Shown: in pieces, positions 18,090 to 26,261 of the stretch
Layout of the letters: each line of letters opens with the position of its first letter
Numbering within the stretch: the first letter of the stretch is position 1
Position numbers and translations under genes: made by a program
NCBI RefSeq assembly: GCF_001050375.1
Contig: NZ_KQ130485.1
Coordinates: forward strand, 1-64,000
Reading direction: 5' to 3'
From: Catenovulum maritimum
GTDB lineage: Bacteria > Pseudomonadota > Gammaproteobacteria > Enterobacterales > Alteromonadaceae
DNA length: 64,000 nt
Notes under the pieces: generated by a model
What the model saw: the letters and a program-made list of their open reading frames with translations, nothing else
Database searches by the model: none
What the model was told of the DNA's origin: nothing

Positions 18090-18708
18090 GTGGAATCTAG
18101 TAGCTTACTTAGTCGCACGTGAGCAGTGGAAAATTTGCTGCCGCTGCGGGTAAGAATTGTTTGCAAAAATCTCATAAAATAGCCCTGTATGTAACCCTAC
18201 CAGTGTACTGATTAGAGTTCGTTTACTACGCAATAACGTCAAACGTAATTGCCTCTGTATTAGTAACAAATATGAGCTATATGAGCAAACTATATTGGAG
18301 CTAGAGTAAAAATGGTGGGGGCGTGCATAGAAATAGAGAACCCAAGGCGGGTTTCAGCCTACCGGAAGAATGGTTACCTTCAAGTTGAATTAATCAACGC
18401 ATTCGACTTCACAAGGAATTACCTTGAATACTGATATTTGAAATAAATTACAAACCAGCTTGTTATCTTGAAGAAATGTCGAGAAATCAAACCAGTATCA
18501 TGGAGATTGCAGTTTCCTTATCCAGGTCGAACAACTTTTCAACAATCCACGAAAGTCATAATAGTGCTTTCTTACCCTATAGTGCCGGAAATTGTCACTA
18601 AAAGTGCTTTTTTCCACTATTACGGGTGCCCAATAAATGACCTGTCTAATTGTGCTTTTCTCATTGATGCTGATGATCACCTGAAATTCTAAAAGGCACT
18701 CTTTGGAG
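18090..18708. other. Non-coding left arm of the transposon
   Basis: No convincing gene in about 620 bases. It holds an imperfect long hairpin (18372-18424: GGTTACCTTCAAGTTGAAT pairs partly with ATTCGACTT...AAGGAATTACC) and a cluster of five GTGC-centred imperfect repeats (18555-18665). The ORF of 74 codons across it has no ribosome site and overlaps the repeats. Confidence 0.5.
18555..18665. repeat. Cluster of GTGC-centred imperfect repeats, possible transposase sites
   Basis: GTGC recurs at 18564, 18582, 18604, 18626 and 18652, spaced 18-26 bases, mostly in an (A/T)A(A/T)AGTGCYTTTTT context (for example AATAGTGCTTTC, AAAAGTGCTTTTTT, AATTGTGCTTTTC). One similar copy, ATAGTGCCGTTTTTT, lies at 23520-23534 upstream of tnsA. 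Arrays of about 20-bp sites are typical of TnsB binding, but the orientation and the lack of copies at the right end leave this open. Confidence 0.35.
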
Positions 18709-19695
18709 TTACATATCGGCCACAGAAATAGTGGTTCGATTAATTATTGCCGCAATATCTATTTGCTGATTTTGCGGTATAACTTTTTTAGCAGAGAGTT
18801 CAGGAAAAGTGTGAAATATCTGTTTTTTTGTAATGCCAAGAAGTTTAATCGCACTATCAAAAGTAACGATAAATGATTCTATATGTCGATTTGAGCTGGA
18901 GGATACTTGTGGTGTTTGGAGAAAGCTAACGTAGCAATTATTTATAGGCCATGCTGCATTGAGGTGTCGTATTAGTAGTGTTAACGGAAAGAATTGAAAT
19001 TTTTCTGGAAGTTGAGAAAAAGGGCTAATGGCGTCACCTAATCGCTCTATAAATTGGTCATATACTTCTTTGCCACTGAGGAAGTTGAAGCCCTGCTCTA
19101 ATGTACTGTTAAAGTCGCTTACCGATGGGTGATGGTAAATGGGTAAAACAGTTGTGTAAGGATTTTGAATAAACAAGCTAGCTAGCAAGCAATCGCAGAT
19201 TTCATCTATGAATAATTCGTTTATTTGGCTAGATATCGGATAGCTTTTTATTGGGCACAAACACAACTCGTTGGTACAAGTACCTTGTAATAATAAAGGT
19301 GACCAAATGAGTTGTTCACCACATTCTTGACAGCTATCGCAGAGCACACAACCGTGCAGCTCACATGATAAATTACCAATGTTTCGCCACTTTTCTTTTA
19401 GATATCCTTTGCCCTTTACACAATAGGGACAAATACGAGGCATATCAGTGTGACAATCTAGAAATAGTATGGAGTGCTTTGGTGCTAAGCTTAAGTCGCT
19501 AGTGCTCATAGCACAGGGTACGAGTTCACTTAATAGCTGTCGTTGTTTGATGCTAATTGTATTTTTTGTAACCGCACTCCACATTGGTTTATCAAGCCAT
19601 TCGAGCGGTGAGGTGAACCCATTTCGAAGGCTCAAGCGTAATAGATAGCTTGCTAGACTTTCATCTGCGATTCGTTTAGGCATTACCGATAACAT
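18709..19695 (-). CDS. tniQ: TniQ/TnsD-family target-selection protein
   Basis: 328 residues. The N-terminus has the TniQ pattern (MPKRIADESLASYLLRLS). A cysteine-rich zinc region follows (C89/C92, C111-x2-H114, C119/C122/C125, C140/C145/C147). The C-terminal part is short compared with Tn7 TnsD (about 500 residues), closer to TniQ-only elements. It should link the TnsC ATPase to the target site. It overlaps tnsC by one base. It is the gene nearest the left end of the element, about 650 bases away. Confidence 0.88.
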   Translation of the reverse strand: MLSVMPKRIADESLASYLLRLSLRNGFTSPLEWLDKPMWSAVTKNTISIKQRQLLSELVPCAMSTSDLSLAPKHSILFLDCHTDMPRICPYCVKGKGYLKEKWRNIGNLSCELHGCVLCDSCQECGEQLIWSPLLLQGTCTNELCLCPIKSYPISSQINELFIDEICDCLLASLFIQNPYTTVLPIYHHPSVSDFNSTLEQGFNFLSGKEVYDQFIERLGDAISPFSQLPEKFQFFPLTLLIRHLNAAWPINNCYVSFLQTPQVSSSSNRHIESFIVTFDSAIKLLGITKKQIFHTFPELSAKKVIPQNQQIDIAAIINRTTISVADM

Positions 19696-20573
19696 TAATC
19701 AAATTCCCTCGAATCTAAAATCCCAACGATGTCTTTATCAGTTAGGGCAAGTGTGTCAAAAGGATTGTAAGCAGATGAATTAATTCCCAACAGGTAAGCA
19801 TCTTCAAGCTTAGCCAACAGATTCTTATGCTCACTGGTTGAAGCTATAGCAAAAAGCTTCGTTAACAGCCCAATTCTGCCGTCGGTTGCGACATGCAAAC
19901 GATTAAGTATAGGTTTGTCGTCTAGAGTGAATGGCGGAAATCGAAATTCGGTGGCAAAGTAATTACAGCACAAAAGCCAGCACTCGCAGCGAGAAGGGAT
20001 TATGTAAAGCTTTTGTTCAGATAGGAAACGGCGGCTCAGTTGCTCCTCACCTTTTAATCTGTGCGTTGATTTGCCATATTTAAGCTTCAACAATCGGCTG
20101 GCGACTGGCGTTCCCATTAAAATAAGTGAAACTTTTGGGTTGTTATCTAGTAGCGCTGCTATTTGCTTAGCCATTCGCTGACTAGTGATTCCGTCGATAT
20201 CCGTCAAACATTCCTGTACTTCATCGATAATGATCAGTTGAACGCGATGCGCGGCAAGTAAAACGGCAAGCCTGTCTTGAACGATATGAGCTTTATTGGC
20301 ATTTTTACCTATGACTGAAGTGAGAGCTTTAACGACCTGTATAAGAAAATCAGTAGCTGTTTTAGTCTCCGTTAACTTTACATAAATGACCGGATAGTAG
20401 GTTACTTCGGGAGTACATAAAGTTGGAAAACGTGCTAGATATGTCTTGGCTAAACACGTTTTACCAACACCACTTAGACCTGTTAAAAGTAATCCATAAT
20501 TTTTACCAAAACTTTGCTGATGAACTTGGTCTATTAGTTCAAAGCACTTGCTCAGACTTGGGTGGCTAAACAT
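19695..20573 (-). CDS. tnsC: TnsC/TniB-family AAA+ ATPase, transposition regulator
   Basis: 292 residues. Walker A is TGLSGVGKT (Lys38) and Walker B is LIIIDEVQE (Asp117-Glu118), followed by an LMGTPVASRL sensor-1 segment and an arginine-rich ERRFLSEQ-type region (EEQLSRRFL). The size fits the TniB class rather than the 555-residue Tn7 TnsC. It assembles on target DNA and connects TniQ to the transposase. It starts three bases after the tnsB stop. Confidence 0.9.
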   Translation of the reverse strand: MFSHPSLSKCFELIDQVHQQSFGKNYGLLLTGLSGVGKTCLAKTYLARFPTLCTPEVTYYPVIYVKLTETKTATDFLIQVVKALTSVIGKNANKAHIVQDRLAVLLAAHRVQLIIIDEVQECLTDIDGITSQRMAKQIAALLDNNPKVSLILMGTPVASRLLKLKYGKSTHRLKGEEQLSRRFLSEQKLYIIPSRCECWLLCCNYFATEFRFPPFTLDDKPILNRLHVATDGRIGLLTKLFAIASTSEHKNLLAKLEDAYLLGINSSAYNPFDTLALTDKDIVGILDSREFD

Positions 20574-20576
20574 TGG

Positions 20577-22577
20577 CTAGTCCTGCCATAAACCAAGCTG
20601 AGCTTCGTTGCGATTAGGGCTTACTTTTCGTTTAATATTACCTTTATCTGAGGGTGTATTATCCTCTTTGGACTTCTTCGACTTTTTGATAGGTTTGTAT
20701 GCATAACTCTGGTTACTTCGCTTAATGCGCTCTGCCGTAGATAGTCCCTTAGATAAGTTTTCTTTTGCAGTAGCAACTGGCTTGCCACTGCCAAGTGATC
20801 TTGTCTTTTGCTTAACTAAATTTGCAATTTTACGACTGAATATATCTCGCCGTTCAGGCGTCCCAGATGTTGTGTTAAGTTCTTCAAATGACAGTGGGTA
20901 CTCCAATTCACTTCCAGATAGCTTTCGGTTTTCTACAAAATCGAATACTTTAGGGTGGTCATAACATGGGAAGTCTGCGATGACTGTTACCCAACGGCCA
21001 TCATCTGGGTCAGATTTCACAGTAACCGTCATATCTTGGTTTTTATCTAGAGTTTTTGCATCTAGATAGCATTGCTTTATACGGTCATCCGCAAAAACCT
21101 GTTTGTTGACCTGAACTGTACCTCGCTGGCTTAATGAAGGGTTGTGCTCTATATAATGGCAAGCAGCACTGAGCAGTTCTTTATTGACAGGAATGAGAGG
21201 CTTTAGAGCAACTGACTCGTTCCATACTTGTTGTGGTGTTTTGTTGTTGAGGCTTGAGTGCTTTGAGTTTACATAGTGAACGAGGTAATCATGCAGTAGC
21301 GAGGCAAACTCCTCGACAGGCAAGGAAGCGGCTTTTTTAATGGTTTCTTCAGACGACGGCTTACTTGTTTTGTGGGTGCGTTTGTCTTTATAACCTGGAA
21401 GACCTATGGTTATTGTTCCATCAGGTAATTTAAATTCGCCTCCTTTAAAGAATTCTTCCCGCAACGTATTGTTGAAAGACTCAACAAAAGGTTTTCGCCA
21501 AGGTTCATTCGATGGAGCTTTGATTAACTCACACCCTAAGCGTTGGGTTATTTGTTTGAATTGCTCAGCTTTATAGCCACTGCCATTATCCACAATAATT
21601 TTAAAAGGAATACCACAAGCGTTTAGCTGGTCACTGGTTGACTCAAAAATACGCTTAAATGATCGAACAACCCCTTCCGTATCCTCAGAGGTGCCCAGCT
21701 CGAATGTAACACTCAGCGGGTAGCGTGAGTGGCAGTCAATGGCAATATAGATGCTGACGTTGCCCGTTGGTTTACCTTCTTCGTCAATAAGAGCCAAGTT
21801 AAGTGACATCCGGTCCATTTCTACTCGCTCAAGCACATGAGTGGTTTTTATTTTCTTGGATAATGTACGTAGTGCTTTTTTAACTTCGCTGTAGTTTCCA
21901 GAGTTTAAAATGATATTAAATGCATTAAGTCCTTCAATGCGTCTGCTAAACGTTCGTTCGCTAACCTGTTCAATAGCGTCATTTTGCGTCTGAGCTTTTA
22001 AAACTGCTTTAGAATAACTTGAGTAGCCTCTCGCTATGTTTTCAATGTTGCCTTTTACCCAGGTGTCAGTAAAAAATCGGTTGAGGAAGTTTTCCGTGGC
22101 CGTATTGGTTCGCTTGGGTTGGCTCTTTCTCGGAGCAATTGACTTTTTGAGATTAAATTCTGCTTCTCGATATTGTTTCCACCAACGTGCAATAGTGCTA
22201 TTGCCGTGTTTTTCGGTGCCGATGTGGTACTTGCCATGAACAATCTGTTTGAGCTTATCGATGGTCTTGTCAACGGTAGGTTTATAGCCATCATGCACCA
22301 ATGTTGCTAACTCGGTAATGTAAGGCTCTCGCTTTTTCAGTTCTTTTTTTTGTGATGCTGTCAGCTCGTTATTGTCGTGTGTTATGGCGTATGCTGGTCG
22401 TAATTCACCGCTGTCTATTTTCGAGCGAAAGTCATCTTGGGTTAAGTGCAAGCCAGTTTCCGAACCTAACATCGGGTTAGGGTTTAGTAATGCTTGCAGC
22501 TCATCATAATATGCTAGATTAAATTTACGCTGTTCAATATCGATGAAGGTGTCACCGACCACAGGTGGCTGATACAT
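20577..22577 (-). CDS. tnsB: TnsB-type DDE transposase
   Basis: 666 residues. An N-terminal DNA-binding region with helix-turn-helix elements precedes an rve/Mu-type catalytic core with Asp255 (VEMDRM), Asp330 (IIVDNGSGY) and Glu366 (PFVESFNNTL). The D330-E366 spacing of 35 residues is the classic DD(35)E. AIDCHSRYP supports the fold. It cuts and joins the 3' ends of the element. The C-terminus is Lys-rich. Its start overlaps the tnsA stop. Confidence 0.95.
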   Translation of the reverse strand: MYQPPVVGDTFIDIEQRKFNLAYYDELQALLNPNPMLGSETGLHLTQDDFRSKIDSGELRPAYAITHDNNELTASQKKELKKREPYITELATLVHDGYKPTVDKTIDKLKQIVHGKYHIGTEKHGNSTIARWWKQYREAEFNLKKSIAPRKSQPKRTNTATENFLNRFFTDTWVKGNIENIARGYSSYSKAVLKAQTQNDAIEQVSERTFSRRIEGLNAFNIILNSGNYSEVKKALRTLSKKIKTTHVLERVEMDRMSLNLALIDEEGKPTGNVSIYIAIDCHSRYPLSVTFELGTSEDTEGVVRSFKRIFESTSDQLNACGIPFKIIVDNGSGYKAEQFKQITQRLGCELIKAPSNEPWRKPFVESFNNTLREEFFKGGEFKLPDGTITIGLPGYKDKRTHKTSKPSSEETIKKAASLPVEEFASLLHDYLVHYVNSKHSSLNNKTPQQVWNESVALKPLIPVNKELLSAACHYIEHNPSLSQRGTVQVNKQVFADDRIKQCYLDAKTLDKNQDMTVTVKSDPDDGRWVTVIADFPCYDHPKVFDFVENRKLSGSELEYPLSFEELNTTSGTPERRDIFSRKIANLVKQKTRSLGSGKPVATAKENLSKGLSTAERIKRSNQSYAYKPIKKSKKSKEDNTPSDKGNIKRKVSPNRNEAQLGLWQD

Positions 22578-23176
22578 TACTTCTTCCTCATCAATGTCGT
22601 TTCTGCGTTAAAAGGCTTTGACGTGTCAAAATAAAAGTGTTGTTGTGCGACGAGTGACCAAGCGTGCGCTCGTGAGCCACCAGGCAAATTAGATACTAAC
22701 TTTTCAAGTCGAGACAGTTTTGTTCTTTTTGGTAAGTTACAGATAACGGGCTGTAAATGATTGACGTCAAGAGTCTTGTAGCCCATGAGTAGTTCGTAGT
22801 TTTCTACCTCAATGCTGTCAACATCAAGCTCACTCCTTAGAACCAGTTCAAGCCCTGTTAACATATAAATGACTCGTTTCCTAAGCTGGTGACGTTCAAA
22901 GAATTCATCATTCATATAATGGGTGTGTTTGATTTCTACATATTCGGCATGGCCGGATTTATATTCAACCAAAAAGTCAGGAGTATAACGTCTTCCATAC
23001 ACACTAAATGATTCTGGTTGGGAAGCATATTGATGGATAGACTCTTCAAATTCGAGCGTTATCCCGTATTTGCGTTCGAGAAACGACTCACACCAGATAT
23101 GACAGCCATTTTTAACACTGTAAAAGTTAATGGTGTGTTTTGAACGGTGTTTGTTGAATTTTTTTTTACCCTTCAT
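22577..23176 (-). CDS. tnsA: TnsA-type endonuclease
   Basis: 199 residues. The restriction-like fold is visible: Glu30/Glu34 in WCESFLERKYG, Asp67 in RRYTPDFLVEY, and Glu81-x-Lys83 in YVEIKHT, followed by a small C-terminal helical domain. TnsA nicks the 5' strands, so with TnsB the element should move by cut-and-paste. It is first in the tnsA-tnsB-tnsC-tniQ operon. Unlike Tn7, its upstream side faces 13.5 kb of cargo, not the transposon end. Confidence 0.93.
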   Translation of the reverse strand: MKGKKKFNKHRSKHTINFYSVKNGCHIWCESFLERKYGITLEFEESIHQYASQPESFSVYGRRYTPDFLVEYKSGHAEYVEIKHTHYMNDEFFERHQLRKRVIYMLTGLELVLRSELDVDSIEVENYELLMGYKTLDVNHLQPVICNLPKRTKLSRLEKLVSNLPGGSRAHAWSLVAQQHFYFDTSKPFNAETTLMRKK

Positions 23177-23429
23177 GTTCGCCTCAAAAAAATTTAGTTG
23201 AAAATGCCCAAGATTTTTTGGCTAAAAATCAATCTTAGCTATAATTAAAGGTTGGGCTTGTATAAATATCAAGTTGATGAATGGATGAAATAGTCATCAA
23301 ACCTCTCTCTTTTTCAGCACTTTAAAAAAGGTATGAGCTACTTGTAAAGCTGTACAGTAAACACTCGGATGTAGTCTTATTTTTATACAGTAACTTTATG
23401 TAACTAATTGATAATAAAGAGGGGTAAAA

Positions 23430-23522
23430 ATGAGTTATGTTTTAAAAAGATTTTTTAAATGGTACTCTTTTGTCGTTTTAAATGTTTTTTTTACGGCTTA
23501 CCTACTTCGCTTTACGAAATAG
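23430..23522 (+). CDS. Possible 30-residue membrane peptide
   Basis: An ORF from the ATG at 23430 to the TAG at 23520-23522, preceded by AGAGGGG at good spacing. The product is basic at both ends with a hydrophobic centre (SFVVLNVFFTAYLL). It lies in the gap between tnsA and the ribbon-helix-helix gene. There is no homology evidence; the ribosome site and membrane-like composition are the only support. Confidence 0.35.
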   Translation: MSYVLKRFFKWYSFVVLNVFFTAYLLRFTK

Positions 23523-23550
23523 TGCCGTTTTTTCATGTTTGTTTGAAAAC

Positions 23551-23562
23551 TATTTCGAAATA
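23551..23562. promoter_or_regulatory. Palindrome with a match to the transposon right end
   Basis: TATTTCGAAATA is a perfect 12-bp palindrome. The ten bases TTCGAAATAA from 23555, followed shortly by AGTCA, also occur in the right terminal repeat (36662 reading inward: TTCGAAATAA ... AGTCA). It could be an internal transposase site that regulates the tns promoter. Confidence 0.35.
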
Positions 23563-23580
23563 ATTAGTCATAACAACTTT

Positions 23581-23598
23581 TTACGTCAATTGACGTAA
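23581..23598. promoter_or_regulatory. 18-bp perfect palindrome, probable operator
   Basis: TTACGTCAATTGACGTAA is fully symmetric and ends 14 bases before the ATG of the ribbon-helix-helix gene. This class of regulators binds palindromes and commonly represses its own gene, so an autoregulatory operator is the simplest reading. Confidence 0.6.
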
Positions 23599-23612
23599 GT
23601 GCTGGTATCTAT

Positions 23613-24149
23613 ATGTCAGAATCTTCAAGAAAATTTAAAATAAATAGAAAAACTACAGACAAATACACAGAAATAGCCAATATATTGTGTATTAAACATG
23701 CTGATTGGGGGGGCTTTTTAGTACAACATGAACTTGATTTCTTTAAACGTAACTATTACCAACTAAGGCCAAACTCACCAATGGTTGCCGCATGGTTTAA
23801 GCAGAAAAAGAAAACTTTAGACCAAGAGGGAGTGAACCAGCACTACTCAATTCGAATGCCGCAGAGTTTAGTTGATGACTTGGCTGGGTGGTGCAAACAA
23901 TATCGCGTTTCAAAAGAAATGATTGTTGAATACGCCCTTGAAGCCTTTATTCAAAGAGTTGGTGCAGGAAGAGCTGCTTATAAAAAGCTTAAACGCCATG
24001 AACTGATGCCACTCTTTTTGCTAGAGCATTCTTTTAAAGCTAGGCTCACTGAAACTGAAAAAATTAGCTTTATACGAGAAAACATACTGATACAGGAGCA
24101 CATGCTGCCAGGTGCTTTTCGCAAAGAGTTTAAAGAATCAAAAAAATAA
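23613..24149 (+). CDS. Ribbon-helix-helix-like regulator in the transposon
   Basis: 178 residues, not assigned to a named family. The middle (about residues 85-120) has the ribbon-helix-helix look: HYSIRMPQSLVDDLAGWC, then VSKEMIVEYALEAFIQRV, meaning one beta strand and two helices. Flanking regions are basic and helical. A perfect 18-bp palindrome lies just upstream and a strong terminator just downstream. It is divergent from tnsA with 436 bases between, so it may set tns expression. A transposition accessory factor is an alternative. Confidence 0.55.
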   Translation: MSESSRKFKINRKTTDKYTEIANILCIKHADWGGFLVQHELDFFKRNYYQLRPNSPMVAAWFKQKKKTLDQEGVNQHYSIRMPQSLVDDLAGWCKQYRVSKEMIVEYALEAFIQRVGAGRAAYKKLKRHELMPLFLLEHSFKARLTETEKISFIRENILIQEHMLPGAFRKEFKESKK

Positions 24150-24170
24150 GCACTGCATGGGCAGTGCTTA
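24147..24170. terminator. Bidirectional terminator
   Basis: A 10-bp perfect stem (TAAGCACTGC at 24147-24156, GCAGTGCTTA at 24161-24170) with the 4-base loop atgg overlaps the stop of the regulator and faces the converging small membrane gene. On the minus strand it is followed by TTTTTT. Confidence 0.75.
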
Positions 24171-24202
24171 ATATGTATAAGCTTAATATTTTAATGCGCA
24201 CG

Positions 24203-24454
24203 TTATAGATTTAGCGATTCAAACTTCTGTTTAAATAGCCAATGCTCCAATGCTATGCCAACTAACATCATTGCGCCACCAAATACTAGTGCCAATATTA
24301 TACGGAAGGTTGATAGCCCTTCTTGATTAACAAATGACAGTATAATTGCTGCGGTTGTCGCAAAGATAAATACGCGACCTAACTCGGTGAGCCAGTGACT
24401 GATCACGTGCAGCCCATAACTTACGCCAAATCGGTTTTGTTGAGTGTCTTTCAA
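24203..24454 (-). CDS. Small two-helix membrane protein, unknown
   Basis: 83 residues from a TTG at 24454 that has AAAGGAG six bases upstream, a strong reason for this non-ATG start. Two hydrophobic segments are predicted (VFIFATTAAIILSF and FRIILALVFGGAMMLVGIAL). I do not recognise it. It sits alone between the regulator terminator and a large unknown gene. Small membrane proteins are frequent in defence islands as effectors, but nothing here proves that. Confidence 0.55.
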   Translation of the reverse strand: MKDTQQNRFGVSYGLHVISHWLTELGRVFIFATTAAIILSFVNQEGLSTFRIILALVFGGAMMLVGIALEHWLFKQKFESLNL

Positions 24455-24599
24455 TTGCTTCTCCTTTTATGATGACCTCAACAATATTTAGAGACTCTGT
24501 AAGGGGAATTAATCGCTCTTTGCGGGTTTTAGTTTCACCAACCACAGACGTTTAGCAAAGTTTCTGCTATCACATATTGCAACGCTAGTTAAAAACGTT

Positions 24600-25946
24600 T
24601 CATCCACATTTTTCTGCTATTTCCTTAAGTTCAAGTTCTTCCATCCGCTTCATAAGTAATGACTTTCCTTCATCAAACCACCCCGATTTTGGAAAGCGCA
24701 TTACAAACCATAACTTCCAGTCTTCAATATCTTCATTGCCAATCTTTACTGGTAACTCTCTAAGGTGTGGATTTATAATCTTGGGGCAAAACGTCAATGC
24801 TCGGCTTTTTAGTTTTTTCATGGTTGTTTTGCGAGGTTTATGTTGGATTGCGGCAACGGCTAGCGCTTCTTTTAATAAATTATGAATGTTTTCACCTGAT
24901 TTATACAGTGATGACTCTACAGCACTAACGTAGTGTTCAAGTGCTTTTTCTATTTCACCACTTAGTACCAGTAATCGTCCCTTGAGCCAGTCTTGATGGT
25001 ATTGCAACTCATCATTCAGGTTATGCTCTTCAATAGATTTTTGTAAGGAAGCTAAGCGTGTTGAATAATCAACAAGGCTGCCCAGCGGTTTAATTGAAGA
25101 ACGCTTTAACAACTTGTGTAGCTTATTACCTTCAGCAGATAGTTTATATAGATTCGCTGAGCTTATCTCATTGATATAAAACTGATGAAATACTTGTCCA
25201 AAATCTAATGTAGGCTCTTGATTATGCTGCAACCGCCAAACGACAGCATCTTTTAAATCGTTTACAAATTGATGGTGTGTTTTTCTATGAAATGAATCTA
25301 TGAACCTTGTCAAAAACAAGGTTTCCTTATCTTCATCAATTGCATCTGAATTTGATAACGATGTCCACTGAGCCAGCAGAGTTAGGTTACCTATATTAGG
25401 AAGTTCTTCACCACTTCGCCATTTTCGAACTGTCCTGTCAGTGCCTTCAAAGAATCGCTTTATATCGTTTTCAGGAAGTGTTTGTTGGCTTTCATAAAAA
25501 GCGATTAGGGCTTTGATAGGGTAATTATCACAATAAAAGCTAGGCACTGTATTGGTTGGCATTTGATTAACACCTACTTTCCAAATGATACTGGCAAGTG
25601 TTTCAACTACTAGGTGCTTATTTAGCATATAAGCAACTTTTTCTTGTGCTACTCCTTCCATTGGCGCACGCTTAATGATCTCGACGTAGTTATTTAACCC
25701 CATCCAAATACTGTCGGAGAAAAACTGTGCGAAACTATCTGTAACAACTTTGGAGATTGGTTCATAAAATAAGTGTCGCACTGACTCTCCAATCAGTGTT
25801 GGATCTATAGACTTTCTAGATGCTAAGTCTTCTTCCTTGCGAAAACGGCTCTTTCCCTTAGTAGCCAATGACTTGGTGTCGGCAATATCAGCCAGACGAT
25901 TTAAAACATACCCAATGTTTGGATAAGACTCATTGATAGTCGTCAT
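24600..25946 (-). CDS. Unknown 448-residue protein with HTH-like segment
   Basis: 448 residues from the ATG at 25946 (MTTINESYPN); the longer reading frame to 26069 crosses a hairpin and the neighbouring small gene. It is mostly helical and soluble. Residues about 195-225 (EGTDRTVRKWRSGEELPNIGNLTLLAQ, in part) resemble a phage-repressor-type helix-turn-helix. The end has a conserved-looking DWKLWFVMRFPKSGWF. I recognise no family. It follows a 51-residue gene and a hairpin on the same strand, which suggests a two-gene unit. Confidence 0.6.
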   Translation of the reverse strand: MTTINESYPNIGYVLNRLADIADTKSLATKGKSRFRKEEDLASRKSIDPTLIGESVRHLFYEPISKVVTDSFAQFFSDSIWMGLNNYVEIIKRAPMEGVAQEKVAYMLNKHLVVETLASIIWKVGVNQMPTNTVPSFYCDNYPIKALIAFYESQQTLPENDIKRFFEGTDRTVRKWRSGEELPNIGNLTLLAQWTSLSNSDAIDEDKETLFLTRFIDSFHRKTHHQFVNDLKDAVVWRLQHNQEPTLDFGQVFHQFYINEISSANLYKLSAEGNKLHKLLKRSSIKPLGSLVDYSTRLASLQKSIEEHNLNDELQYHQDWLKGRLLVLSGEIEKALEHYVSAVESSLYKSGENIHNLLKEALAVAAIQHKPRKTTMKKLKSRALTFCPKIINPHLRELPVKIGNEDIEDWKLWFVMRFPKSGWFDEGKSLLMKRMEELELKEIAEKCG

Positions 25947-25977
25947 TAATTTAAACCCTAAAAAATTCCTTTTGAAA

Positions 25978-25994
25978 GAGGGGCAATGCCCCTC
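25978..25994 (-). terminator. Hairpin between the small gene and the large unknown gene
   Basis: GAGGGGC-aat-GCCCCTC, a 7-bp GC stem, lies just after the 51-residue ORF and 32 bases before the start of the 448-residue gene. On the minus strand it is followed by TTTCAAAAGG, so it may be a partial terminator that lowers expression of the second gene. Confidence 0.5.
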
Positions 25995-25998
25995 GCCA

Positions 25999-26154
25999 TT
26001 ATTTACTATTTTTTGCGGCGCTACTAGTTGCTCGTGCCGCAAAACTGCCTTTAGGCACACTGCCGCCATTTGCTCTAGCTGTAGCGCTTTGAATTCGTTG
26101 TGCCGCTTGTGGTGTTATTGGTGTTGATGGCTTTGCATTTACTTTTGAAGTCAT
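25999..26154 (-). CDS. 51-residue small protein, Ala/Ser-rich, unknown
   Basis: ATG at 26154 with AGGAGA ten bases upstream; stop at 25999. The product has an SMP-like (seed-maturation-type) repetitive look: ITPQAAQRIQSATARANGG, then VPKGSFAARATSSAAKN. Short bacterial proteins of this kind exist, but their function is not known to me. It is hydrophilic and probably disordered or helical. It is upstream of the 448-residue gene and divergent from the defence operon. Confidence 0.6.
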   Translation of the reverse strand: MTSKVNAKPSTPITPQAAQRIQSATARANGGSVPKGSFAARATSSAAKNSK

Positions 26155-26261
26155 AATGTTCTCCTAGTTAGTTGTGAATCAACTTCGTAGGCAATAATCG
26201 ATTAAACCTGAGTTTCGGAACAGGAATCAAGTGGCGCAATTTATTCAAAATCTAAATATTG

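Noticed and set aside
18468-18692. 74-codon ORF in the transposon left arm
   Set aside because: No ribosome site and it runs through the GTGC repeat cluster; the opposite strand gives an equally long ORF.
23177-23612. CRISPR array or guide RNA in the tnsA upstream gap (CAST-type element)
   Set aside because: No regularly spaced direct repeats and no cas genes anywhere in the element.
24327-24545. 72-codon minus-strand ORF overlapping the small membrane gene
   Set aside because: Its downstream half is a shifted reading of the membrane protein gene, which has the better start (AAAGGAG-TTG).
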